From positions 1 to 12,474 of the forward strand of contig JAEORY010000071.1 of the NCBI GenBank assembly GCA_016840645.1: a DNA stretch of 12,474 nucleotides. Direction: 5' to 3'. The notes beneath the pieces were generated by a model. The model saw only the letters and a list, made by a program, of their open reading frames with translations, searched no databases and was not told the origin of the DNA. Of the stretch, positions 7,245-12,474 are shown one piece after another. How positions within the stretch are numbered: position 1 is the first letter of the stretch; every line of letters starts with the position of its first letter. The DNA comes from Candidatus Borrarchaeota archaeon. GTDB taxonomy: Archaea; Asgardarchaeota; Sifarchaeia; Borrarchaeales; Borrarchaeaceae. A program made the translations under genes and the position numbers.

Positions 7245-8918
7245 TTATTCGTTAGCATTCATTCTGATAGTAGATCTCTCAAGTGCATGTTTTATGAAGG
7301 CAAAATACAAAGGGTTTGGTCTGTTTGGTCGAGAGGTGTACTCAGGATGAAACTGTACTCCCACGCAAAACGGATGGTCCGCAATCTCTACAGCATTAAC
7401 AATTTTCCCCATGTCATCATATGCACTGGTAATGAAGCCTTTCTCTTTCATCTGGCCCGTATATTCCTCAATTATGTGATATCTATGACGAAAACGTTCA
7501 TGAATAACTGATTGATGATATGCATCCCAAAGTTTTGTTCCTTCTTGAATAATGATCTTCTGTGCACCAAGTCGCATGGTTCCGCCCTTTTCTTGGATAA
7601 TTTTTTGCTCAGGAAGGAAATCTATAACAGGTAATTGCGTTTCGGCATCAACTTCAGTTGTATGTGCCTCTTTCCACCCCATTACATTTCGTGCGAACGC
7701 AACAGTTAGAAGTTGTGCACCAAAACAGATACCCAGATACGGTATGTTCTTTTGGATAGCGTAGTTAGCAGTTTGAATCATGCCCTCAACGCCTCTTGAT
7801 CCAAAGCCTGGTGTGAGGAGACAGCCGTCACACGAGTCCAAGACGCTAATTTTTTCAGGGTGTTCTTCAATGGCTTCCGTATCGATCCAATTGATATTTA
7901 CTTCTGCATCTAAATGCGCTCCAGCGTCTTGTAATGCATAGTTTATACTAACATAACTATCAATTATGCTCGTATATTTTCCAGGCATAGCGATATTGAT
8001 AGTACGTGTGGCATTCTTAAAGAGATTAACCATTTCAGTCCAGTCTTCTGTGGCGGGTTTGCAATCATAGGATAACTGAAGTAAAGAACATAGATAATTT
8101 CCCATATTTTGTTGTTCAAAATAAAGTGGAAGGTCATAAATTGGGCTGAGATCAGGATTACTTATCACAGCTTTTTCAGGAACACTGCAATATAAACTAA
8201 TTTTACGTTTGATCTCTTCAGATAATGATTCTTTTGCTCTTCCAACAATAATATCTGGCTGAAGCCCCATCCCTTGAAGAGTGCGTACTGAGTGTTGGGT
8301 AGGCTTTGATTTTAATTGACCAACTGATTCTAAATATGGAATAAGTGTTACGTGGACTAAGCATGTATCATGCTCTGAAAGTTCGAGACGCAACTGACGA
8401 ATCGCCTCAAGAAATGGCATGGCCTCAATATCTCCGACTGTGCCGCCAATTTCAATAAGCAATACATCGGGATTCTCCTTATTTGCGATGTTCCTAATAC
8501 GAGATTTTACCTCATCTGTAATATGAGGGACGATCTGAATTGTACGACCAAGAAACTTTCCAACGCGTTCATGTACAATAACAGAAAGATAAATTTGACC
8601 ACTCGTAATATTTTGTGACGGATGAAATGGATGGTCGAGGAATCGTTCGTACGTGCCAGCATCTTGATCAATCTCTGCTATCCTGTAAATGAAACCGGGA
8701 GCTGGGTTGAATTCCCATACCTCATCGGTTATAAACACTTCTCCGTGCTCTATCGGATTAAGTGTGCCTGGATCGACGTTTAAATAAGGATCAATTTTGA
8801 TAACGTCAACATGAAAGCCTCGGAATTGCAATAATTTGCCGATAGCAGCGGTCGTGATACCCTTTCCCAACCCACTCAAAACGCCACCTGTGATAAAACA
8901 TAGCTTGGTCATAGTCAT
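7245..8918 (-). CDS. pyrG: CTP synthase (glutamine-hydrolysing), divergent form with insertion
   Basis: The enzyme converts UTP, ATP and glutamine to CTP, the last step of de novo pyrimidine nucleotide synthesis in the cytosol. The synthetase domain (1-270) has the N-terminal P-loop GGVLSGLGKGIT (11-22), KIDPYLNVDPGT (41-52), HGEVFITD (58-65), TYERF (89-93), VPHITDEVK and EIGGTVGDIE (156-165). The glutaminase domain (305-550) has TPGFGSRGVEGM, the nucleophile motif LGICFGAQ (Cys398) and the VQFHPE catalytic His-Glu. Compared with the usual family sequence, about 13 extra residues (around 66-82, VWEFNPAPGFIYRIAEI) lie between the TD and the D.D.G.YERF metal-binding segment, and the usual PGGFG is TPGFG. 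The length is 557 residues. ATG at 8918 or the second ATG at 8912 may be used; the upstream site is weak (GTGGT). Confidence 0.95.
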   Translation of the reverse strand: MTMTKLCFITGGVLSGLGKGITTAAIGKLLQFRGFHVDVIKIDPYLNVDPGTLNPIEHGEVFITDEVWEFNPAPGFIYRIAEIDQDAGTYERFLDHPFHPSQNITSGQIYLSVIVHERVGKFLGRTIQIVPHITDEVKSRIRNIANKENPDVLLIEIGGTVGDIEAMPFLEAIRQLRLELSEHDTCLVHVTLIPYLESVGQLKSKPTQHSVRTLQGMGLQPDIIVGRAKESLSEEIKRKISLYCSVPEKAVISNPDLSPIYDLPLYFEQQNMGNYLCSLLQLSYDCKPATEDWTEMVNLFKNATRTINIAMPGKYTSIIDSYVSINYALQDAGAHLDAEVNINWIDTEAIEEHPEKISVLDSCDGCLLTPGFGSRGVEGMIQTANYAIQKNIPYLGICFGAQLLTVAFARNVMGWKEAHTTEVDAETQLPVIDFLPEQKIIQEKGGTMRLGAQKIIIQEGTKLWDAYHQSVIHERFRHRYHIIEEYTGQMKEKGFITSAYDDMGKIVNAVEIADHPFCVGVQFHPEYTSRPNRPNPLYFAFIKHALERSTIRMNANE

Positions 8919-8948
8919 ACCACTTTAAACTAATAGAAGATTGTTAGG

Positions 8949-8960
8949 ATAAAATATAAG
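8949..8960 (-). promoter_or_regulatory. Candidate TATA box for pyrG
   Basis: On the minus strand the bases read CTTATATTTTAT, close to an archaeal TATA element, about 31-42 bases before the pyrG ATG. A start of transcription about 25 bases downstream would leave only a very short leader, consistent with the poor ribosome binding site. Confidence 0.35.
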
Positions 8961-9203
8961 CTCCACGATTGACAACGAACTTTGAGAAAGCGAAAAATGA
9001 GCTGAATTTTTTGTATCTGCTAATATTTGTTCCCAATATTTGAGGAGCATATTTAGTATTCATCTATACGAATTAAAAGCATTTCTATTTACGTATAATC
9101 TTTAAGATTGAACTAGACCGTAAACAAAATGGATTTATTTTAGCAAATATAATTGTGTTCTATTCTTTTTCTGAGTTGACATTTTCCGAATTACAAACAG
9201 AAT

Positions 9204-9956
9204 TCATTCTTGAGGGACAGTCAGAAATGGTAGCGCGCTTTTCAGAGACTGTGATACAGGAATTGCAATAATGCCACCAATTGTCATTTGGCCGATATTG
9301 AACGGAATTTCAACAAATGCAGCTGGTCCAAAACCCAAGAGCCAGTATTCAGCAACAAAATAACCGAAAACCATACAACTTCCTCCTATAAGGATAGAAA
9401 AAACAAGCCATGAAACTTCTGGGGTTGTTCTAATTCCTACAATAATAATCAATGCTGCACTTATACAACCTAAGACTATCCACACAATAGGTATCGGGCT
9501 AAGTTCAAAGAACTGATAATTACCAAGAATTCCAACTCCAATTTGCCAAGGCGTGGAATAGAATAGTAATCCGATGAGGATAATAATAATTCCCACAGTT
9601 AATCCCGTAAGACTAATAAAAACTTTCCAGCGTGTATTTGCCCGCCTAGGCGGTAAAAGAGCGTTACTAATGAGTCCAACAACAAATCCTTCTGTGCCCT
9701 TTGTAACTAGAGTAATTGGCGCAAATAAGGAATAACCCAATATAAGATCTGCAAGCGCTGATCCAACGCCTCCACTAAATGCCCCAATAATTGGACCAAA
9801 AAGTATTGCAGAGATATAGACTGCAGAATCTCCAAGATTGAAGAAACCTTGTGTTTGAGGGATTGAAATTTGAAAGATAAGAGTCATAATACAAACTAAT
9901 GCAGTCATAATAGCTGTAAGAGCAAGCGACAGCGAAGGGGGATAATTTTGCAACAA
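9204..9956 (-). CDS. ECF transporter S component (substrate-binding membrane subunit), enlarged
   Basis: This is a membrane protein of about 250 residues and six to eight hydrophobic helices. The pattern from residue 11 to 100 is typical of energy-coupling-factor S components: ALTAIMTALVCIMTL, then FFNLGDSAVYISAILFGPII, GGVGSALADLILGYSLFAP, and ITLVTKGTEGFVVGLI. S components capture a vitamin or precursor and dock with a shared ECF ATPase/T module, which is not encoded here. The substrate cannot be assigned; riboflavin-like and hydroxymethylpyrimidine-like families look closest. Residues about 112-175 add what look like two extra helices compared with common S components of 170-200 residues. 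The TTG at 9956 lies 24 bases from the nearest AGGAG, so the true start may be the in-frame CTG at 9974. The gene is divergent from gins23. Confidence 0.8.
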   Translation of the reverse strand: MLQNYPPSLSLALTAIMTALVCIMTLIFQISIPQTQGFFNLGDSAVYISAILFGPIIGAFSGGVGSALADLILGYSLFAPITLVTKGTEGFVVGLISNALLPPRRANTRWKVFISLTGLTVGIIIILIGLLFYSTPWQIGVGILGNYQFFELSPIPIVWIVLGCISAALIIIVGIRTTPEVSWLVFSILIGGSCMVFGYFVAEYWLLGFGPAAFVEIPFNIGQMTIGGIIAIPVSQSLKSALPFLTVPQE

Positions 9957-9980
9957 TTTTGATCTACGTATCAGTTTTAT

Positions 9981-9985
9981 CTCCT
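9981..9985 (-). promoter_or_regulatory. Ribosome binding site suggesting a CTG start for the ECF gene
   Basis: AGGAG on the minus strand (part of AGAAGGAGAT) sits six bases before an in-frame CTG at 9974-9972. Starting there would add LIRRSK before the annotated TTG, giving a positively charged N terminus suited to a membrane protein. No ATG, GTG or TTG lies at usable spacing. Confidence 0.4.
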
Positions 9986-10096
9986 TCTATCTTTTTTGCA
10001 GGTTCCCAATAAAACTCTTTAACTCTATAAGTTACATGTATTCTTAATTTAGCCTTGCTATTTATCGAAGATTTGAATATAAAGAGTGTGTTACAA

Positions 10097-10639
10097 ATGG
10101 AAAGCCAGATGATTGATACATATATTAAAAGACTTCAGTTCGAATTCGAAGAAGGATCAGTACAAATTAAAATCTTGAAGGATATAAACGGTCTTCTCGA
10201 AAGAGAGTTTAAGCTTACTTCAAAAAAAGGACAAGAAAAAAACATACCACTATGGATTGCAACCGAATTAGTCAAGCAGGGCTATGCGAAATTAAAGGAA
10301 AACTTTATCGAGCTTTCAGAATTACATAATGTTTTGAAAAAGGAAGGAGAAGCACACGCATTACAGCCAATTGATAGAGATTTTTATTTAAAGGTTCGAG
10401 AACAATTAAAATTTCTTAAACAAATAGAGAGCCCAACAGCACAGCAGTCTTATGAAAAAATTGAAGCACTTATAAGAGATATTCTTACCATGCGCCTATT
10501 CAAAGTATTGAAAATAGCATCTCAAACAAGAAATTCGCGAGACTTCACTGAATATATGACAAAAGAAGAAAGGATCCTTTTTCAGGAATTAAGCTCGTTA
10601 TGCATACAGTGGAAAGATAAATTGTTCTCTCTTGATTAA
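10097..10639 (+). CDS. gins23: GINS complex subunit Gins23 (Psf2/Psf3-like)
   Basis: GINS joins MCM and the Cdc45/GAN homologue to form the active replicative helicase. From the ATG at 10097 the product has 180 residues. Residues 20-70 match the small B domain: VQIKILKDINGLLEREF, then basic KGQEKNIPLWIATELVKQGY. Residues 85-180 are the helical A domain, with IDRDFYLKVREQLKFL, YEKIEALIRDILTMRLFKVL and MTKEERILFQEL. B before A is the Gins23 arrangement, as opposed to A before B in Gins51. The next gene on the strand is mcm, matching the gins23-mcm order known in several archaea. ATG at 10097 is preceded by GAGTGTG. The ATG at 10109 is possible if GAATATAAAG at 10075-10084 is the TATA box, and the upstream TTG at 10055 is unlikely. 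Confidence 0.8.
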   Translation: MESQMIDTYIKRLQFEFEEGSVQIKILKDINGLLEREFKLTSKKGQEKNIPLWIATELVKQGYAKLKENFIELSELHNVLKKEGEAHALQPIDRDFYLKVREQLKFLKQIESPTAQQSYEKIEALIRDILTMRLFKVLKIASQTRNSRDFTEYMTKEERILFQELSSLCIQWKDKLFSLD

Positions 10640-10645
10640 GTATTT

Positions 10646-10676
10646 CTGGACTTTTCCAGTTACTTTTGGCGTTTTT
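10646..10676 (+). terminator. Probable terminator of gins23
   Basis: CTGGA (10646-10650) and TCCAG (10655-10659) form a short hairpin seven bases after the stop codon. It is followed by T-rich sequence ending in GTTTTT (10671-10676). The stem is short; the T-rich tract is the better archaeal signal. This suggests gins23 is not simply read through into mcm. Confidence 0.35.
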
Positions 10677-10686
10677 AGATAGCTTT

Positions 10687-10710
10687 AAATATACTGTATA
10701 TTTTATAAAG
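10687..10710 (+). promoter_or_regulatory. 17-bp palindrome joined to a TATA-like box
   Basis: AAATATAC (10687-10694) and GTATATTT (10696-10703) are perfect arms around one T. TTTTATAAAG (10701-10710) abuts the right arm and resembles a TATA box facing right. A transcript from here would start near 10735 and enter the spacer, which supports a transcribed element before mcm. The regulator is unknown. Confidence 0.35.
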
Positions 10711-10821
10711 AAAACTATACCATTATACCTTTGTAGATCATTTTTTAAGAATGATAAAAACGAAGCAAGTCTTATAACAATGCTTTTAGAAATTTCAAGC
10801 GCTTTACAAAACGCTGCTTAA

Positions 10822-10905
10822 AAGGGGGAGATAGGAGGAAAGAGGTATAAATGGTTTTACCCCAACCATCACCCACTATTGTGGACTCTTTCTTCCCTCC
10901 AGACA
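10822..10905 (+). ncRNA. Possible structured RNA element in the gins23-mcm spacer
   Basis: This is a local GC-rich island in AT-rich sequence. GGAG-GAAAGAG (10834-10844) can pair with CTCTTTC (10886-10892) and CTCC (10897-10900), leaving a four-base bulge. Inside, ATGGTT (10851-10856) pairs with AACCAT (10864-10869), and CCAC (10873-10876) pairs with GTGG (10881-10884). The result is a three-way junction. An ACA triplet follows the outer stem at 10903-10905, as in H/ACA guide RNAs, but I cannot show a guide pocket. No known RNA family is recognised. The same bases can be read as a short ORF with ribosome binding sites. Confidence 0.25.
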
Positions 10906-10913
10906 ACCTTTAG
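10851..10913 (+). CDS. Candidate 20-residue peptide with PIP-box-like motif
   Basis: ATG at 10851 opens 20 codons ending in TAG. Ribosome-binding-like GAGGT lies four bases upstream (10842-10846) and AGGAGG twelve bases upstream (10833-10838), the densest Shine-Dalgarno-like stretch in the spacer. The peptide is proline-rich (five Pro) and contains PTIVDSFF. This resembles the PCNA-interacting Q..h..FF box except for Pro instead of Gln. It could be a leader peptide, a tiny PCNA-binding protein, or chance within a structured RNA. TATAAA overlaps the start codon and may instead be a promoter. Confidence 0.2.
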   Translation: MVLPQPSPTIVDSFFPPDNL

Positions 10914-10923
10914 AGTAATACAA

Positions 10924-11025
10924 ATGACTTCAAGGAAGAATGTCACGCGAAAAGTGTTTACTGAAAAATATATTATTAACAGGGCTAAAGATATTATCCA
11001 AAAGACGATGACTCACCTAGCGTAA
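10924..11025 (+). CDS. Candidate 33-residue basic peptide, unknown
   Basis: ATG at 10924 opens 33 codons ending in TAA. The peptide begins MTSRKNVTRKVFTEKYIINR and continues with AKDIIQKTMTH. It is lysine/arginine-rich with a probable amphipathic helix in the second half. The TATAAA at 10846-10851 would place a transcription start near 10873, giving a leader of about 50 bases; GAG at 10913-10915 is a poor ribosome binding site. The same frame is open further upstream without a good start. I do not recognise it. A decayed gene end is possible. Confidence 0.2.
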   Translation: MTSRKNVTRKVFTEKYIINRAKDIIQKTMTHLA

Positions 11026-11097
11026 CTCTTATTGAATTTCTATGATAATTCCCCAGTTTTCTAATCAAATTCAGTTCAAACTCATAAATAAACGAAT

Positions 11098-11111
11098 TTC
11101 AAAATTTTGAA
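11098..11111. repeat. Perfect 14-bp palindrome upstream of mcm
   Basis: TTCAAAATTTTGAA is exactly self-complementary and lies 200 bases before the mcm start. It may be a protein site; in sequence this A/T-rich, chance is appreciable. Confidence 0.3.
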
Positions 11112-11184
11112 TGCATTTATATTATTTCCTAACTATTATAATTTGTTGAATGTAGCTCTCTATTTGAGTAATGCACTTTAGATC

Positions 11185-11205
11185 TGTTAAATCAACAATT
11201 TAACA
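11185..11205 (+). repeat. Inverted repeat upstream of mcm
   Basis: TGTTAAAT (11185-11192) and ATTTAACA (11198-11205) are perfect arms around CAACA, followed by AATTTT. It could end a short transcript from the spacer or be an operator of mcm, whose start is about 105 bases downstream. Confidence 0.35.
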
Positions 11206-11310
11206 ATTTTATGAACTCAATTACAAAGAAAAACCCGATATTATGTCCAAATTTACATCAAATACTTTACATTTCATCCTTTAATTTACAGATAATATGA
11301 GTGGACTAAA

Positions 11311-12474
11311 ATGTCAGAAACCTCCGAAGAATATGTAGAGCAATTTGAAACATTTTTTAAGGAGTTCCGAGACGACGGAGGATCCTTTAAGTGGCGGAAC
11401 TTAATTGAGCGTATGCCTCTTGAAGAAAGCGTCTCTCTCGTCATCGACTTTAATGACCTGCGCGTATTCGACCCTGCCCTTGCTGAACTTGTTGAAGAAA
11501 ATCCAGAGCAATTCATCAATTCCGCTTCGACTGCTGTAAAGAATGTAATGAAGGTCATCGATCCTGATTACTACAAAAAGGTAGATACTTTTCATGCACG
11601 CTTTCGCAATCCACCTGAACAACTAGCTCTCAGAAAAATCAGAGCGGTAAATATTGGTAGATTTGTACAAGTTGAAGGAATATTAACACGCGCTTCAGAA
11701 GTTAAACCATTGCTAATAAAAGCGATGTTCATTTGTACAAAATGTGGCTATCTCTACGAAATTCCTCAGGATAAAGGATATTCCGAACCCAATATCTGTG
11801 AAAATCCTAGTTGTAGAAAAAAGGGACCGTTCAAACTTCTGATGGATGAGTCGACCTTTACAGATTGGCAGAAGGTACGAATACAAGAAATGCCTGAAGA
11901 ACTCCCGCCAGGTCAGTTACCGCGCTCTTTGGATATAATTATAAAAGATGATCTTGTTGATGTCGCCAGACCTGGCGATCGTGTGGGAATCATTGGAGTT
12001 CTTCGATCCGTTCCTGATTTTACAAAGGGCAGATTAAAGACCCCCACGTTTTCAGTATACTTAGCTTCGAATTACATAGACGTATTCGAAAAAGGACTTG
12101 GTAAAATCGAAATAAGTCCAGAAGAAGAACAAGAGATTAAAGACCTGTCACAAGACGTGTGGATTCATCAAAAGTTGATACGTTCTATTGCCCCCTCGAT
12201 TTATGGTTATGAAAATATCAAAGAGGCTATTGCGCTTCTTTTATTTGGAGGTACAAGTAAAGTATTGCCAGATGGAATGAAAATTCGCGGCGAATCGAAT
12301 ATTCTTCTAGTAGGGGACCCTGGAACAGCTAAGTCGCAATTACTTCAGTATGTCGCAAGAATAGCCCCAAGAGCACTTTATACTTCAGGAAAAGGTTCAA
12401 CAGCAGCTGGTCTGTGCATTTCTGGTGATAGTAATGTGTTTCTTTCAGATGACATATTACCCATATCTCAAATA
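11311..12474 (+). CDS. mcm: Replicative MCM helicase, N-terminal part, interrupted by an intein
   Basis: MCM is the hexameric helicase that unwinds the replication fork. ATG at 11311 follows GAGTGG (11299-11304) at good spacing. Residues 1-90 form the helical A subdomain. The zinc-binding site is C142, C145, C163 and C168 (CTKC ... CENPSC). Next comes the OB-fold block with WQKVRIQEMPEELPPGQLPR and later RPGDRVGIIGVL. A linker precedes the AAA+ core, where IYGYENIKEAIALLLFGG leads to Walker A GDPGTAKS (335-342), and then LYTSGKGSTAAGL. At residue 369 the expected Thr-Ala continuation is replaced by CISGDSNVFLSDD, an intein N-terminal block, so the host protein resumes outside the window. gins23 lies upstream on the same strand, but a 671-bp spacer with a terminator-like hairpin argues for a separate promoter. 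Confidence 0.95.
   Translation, partial: MSETSEEYVEQFETFFKEFRDDGGSFKWRNLIERMPLEESVSLVIDFNDLRVFDPALAELVEENPEQFINSASTAVKNVMKVIDPDYYKKVDTFHARFRNPPEQLALRKIRAVNIGRFVQVEGILTRASEVKPLLIKAMFICTKCGYLYEIPQDKGYSEPNICENPSCRKKGPFKLLMDESTFTDWQKVRIQEMPEELPPGQLPRSLDIIIKDDLVDVARPGDRVGIIGVLRSVPDFTKGRLKTPTFSVYLASNYIDVFEKGLGKIEISPEEEQEIKDLSQDVWIHQKLIRSIAPSIYGYENIKEAIALLLFGGTSKVLPDGMKIRGESNILLVGDPGTAKSQLLQYVARIAPRALYTSGKGSTAAGLCISGDSNVFLSDDILPISQI
12415..12474 (+). mobile_element. MCM intein, N-terminal splice block (partial)
   Basis: The codon TGC at 12415-12417 begins CISGDSNVF, matching intein block A: a Cys1 nucleophile followed by a G/D-T/S-x-V strand. It replaces the conserved residue after SGKGSTAAGL in the helicase core, just after Walker A. 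Inteins in archaeal MCM are known from Thermococcales and haloarchaea. Only 20 intein codons are visible, so whether an endonuclease domain is present is unknown. Confidence 0.88.

Larger units (their letters stand above)
10640..11310. other. Long spacer between gins23 and mcm
   Basis: These 671 bases separate two genes that are often close together. In order they hold a terminator-like hairpin, a 17-bp palindrome with an adjoining TATA-like box, a GC-rich foldable element around 10822-10905, two tiny ORFs, a 14-bp palindrome and an 8-bp-stem inverted repeat. No long ORF exists on either strand. The remainder is AT-rich and shows nothing I can name. Confidence 0.6.

Noticed and set aside
9022..9042. 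Direct repeat AATATTTG in the ECF-pyrG spacer
   Set aside because: Eight A/T-rich bases repeated once is expected by chance here; the 285-bp spacer otherwise shows only the pyrG TATA candidate.
10055..10096. TTG start of gins23 at 10055
   Set aside because: No ribosome binding site, and Gins23 proteins need no such extension; ATG at 10097 fits better.
10834..10848. GAGGAAAG resembling the start of RNase P RNA
   Set aside because: No further conserved RNase P regions (such as ACAGAA) follow at suitable distance, and the element is too short.
10822..10905. tRNA-like or C/D box RNA
   Set aside because: No T-loop GTTCRA motif or acceptor pairing, and no RUGAUGA/CUGA boxes.
11286..11622. Two minus-strand ORFs of 90 and 73 codons
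   Set aside because: They are antisense shadows of the N terminus of mcm, which is confidently identified.

Overview
The window is AT-rich archaeal DNA. It carries a RIO2-type kinase start, NurA and HerA, a GINS subunit, an intein-containing MCM helicase, TATA-like promoters and GG(A/G)G(G/T) ribosome binding sites. The gins23-next-to-mcm order is familiar from Thermoproteota (Crenarchaeota) and is also compatible with Asgard archaea. The sequence alone does not settle the phylum, and I see no rRNA, tRNA or CRISPR array.

Left part (1-3769): the N-terminal winged helix of a RIO2 kinase runs off the left edge on the minus strand. A small ArsR-like winged-helix regulator (457-735, +) is preceded by a tandem 19-bp repeat and a perfect 14-bp palindrome. 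Its 3' end overlaps, tail to tail, the minus-strand nurA-herA operon (3398 to 722), which encodes the end-resection nuclease and hexameric translocase. A 16-bp palindrome lies just upstream of nurA.

Middle part (3770-9956): a 464-residue protein has an unusually symmetric eight-cysteine cluster and two apparent OB folds, best read as a divergent RPA-like single-strand-binding protein. Next is a stand-alone helix-turn-helix plus LAGLIDADG protein (5417-6988), probably a homing endonuclease or a derivative, ending in a hairpin and T-tract. On the minus strand come CTP synthase (pyrG), which has a conspicuous insertion in the synthetase domain, and an enlarged S component of an ECF vitamin transporter.

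Right part (10097-12474): gins23 and, after an unusually long 671-bp spacer, mcm. These are two parts of the replicative CMG-type helicase. The mcm gene is interrupted after residue 368 by the start of an intein and is cut by the window edge. The spacer is not empty: it has a terminator-like hairpin, several perfect palindromes, a GC-rich foldable element, and two tiny ORFs, one with good ribosome binding sites and a PIP-box-like peptide.

Taken together, four replication or repair loci (nurA-herA, the RPA-like gene, gins23, mcm) lie within 12 kb, with nucleotide synthesis (pyrG) and two LAGLIDADG-type or intein elements among them. The most novel-looking items are the RPA-like zinc/OB protein, the HTH-LAGLIDADG protein and the structured gins23-mcm spacer.
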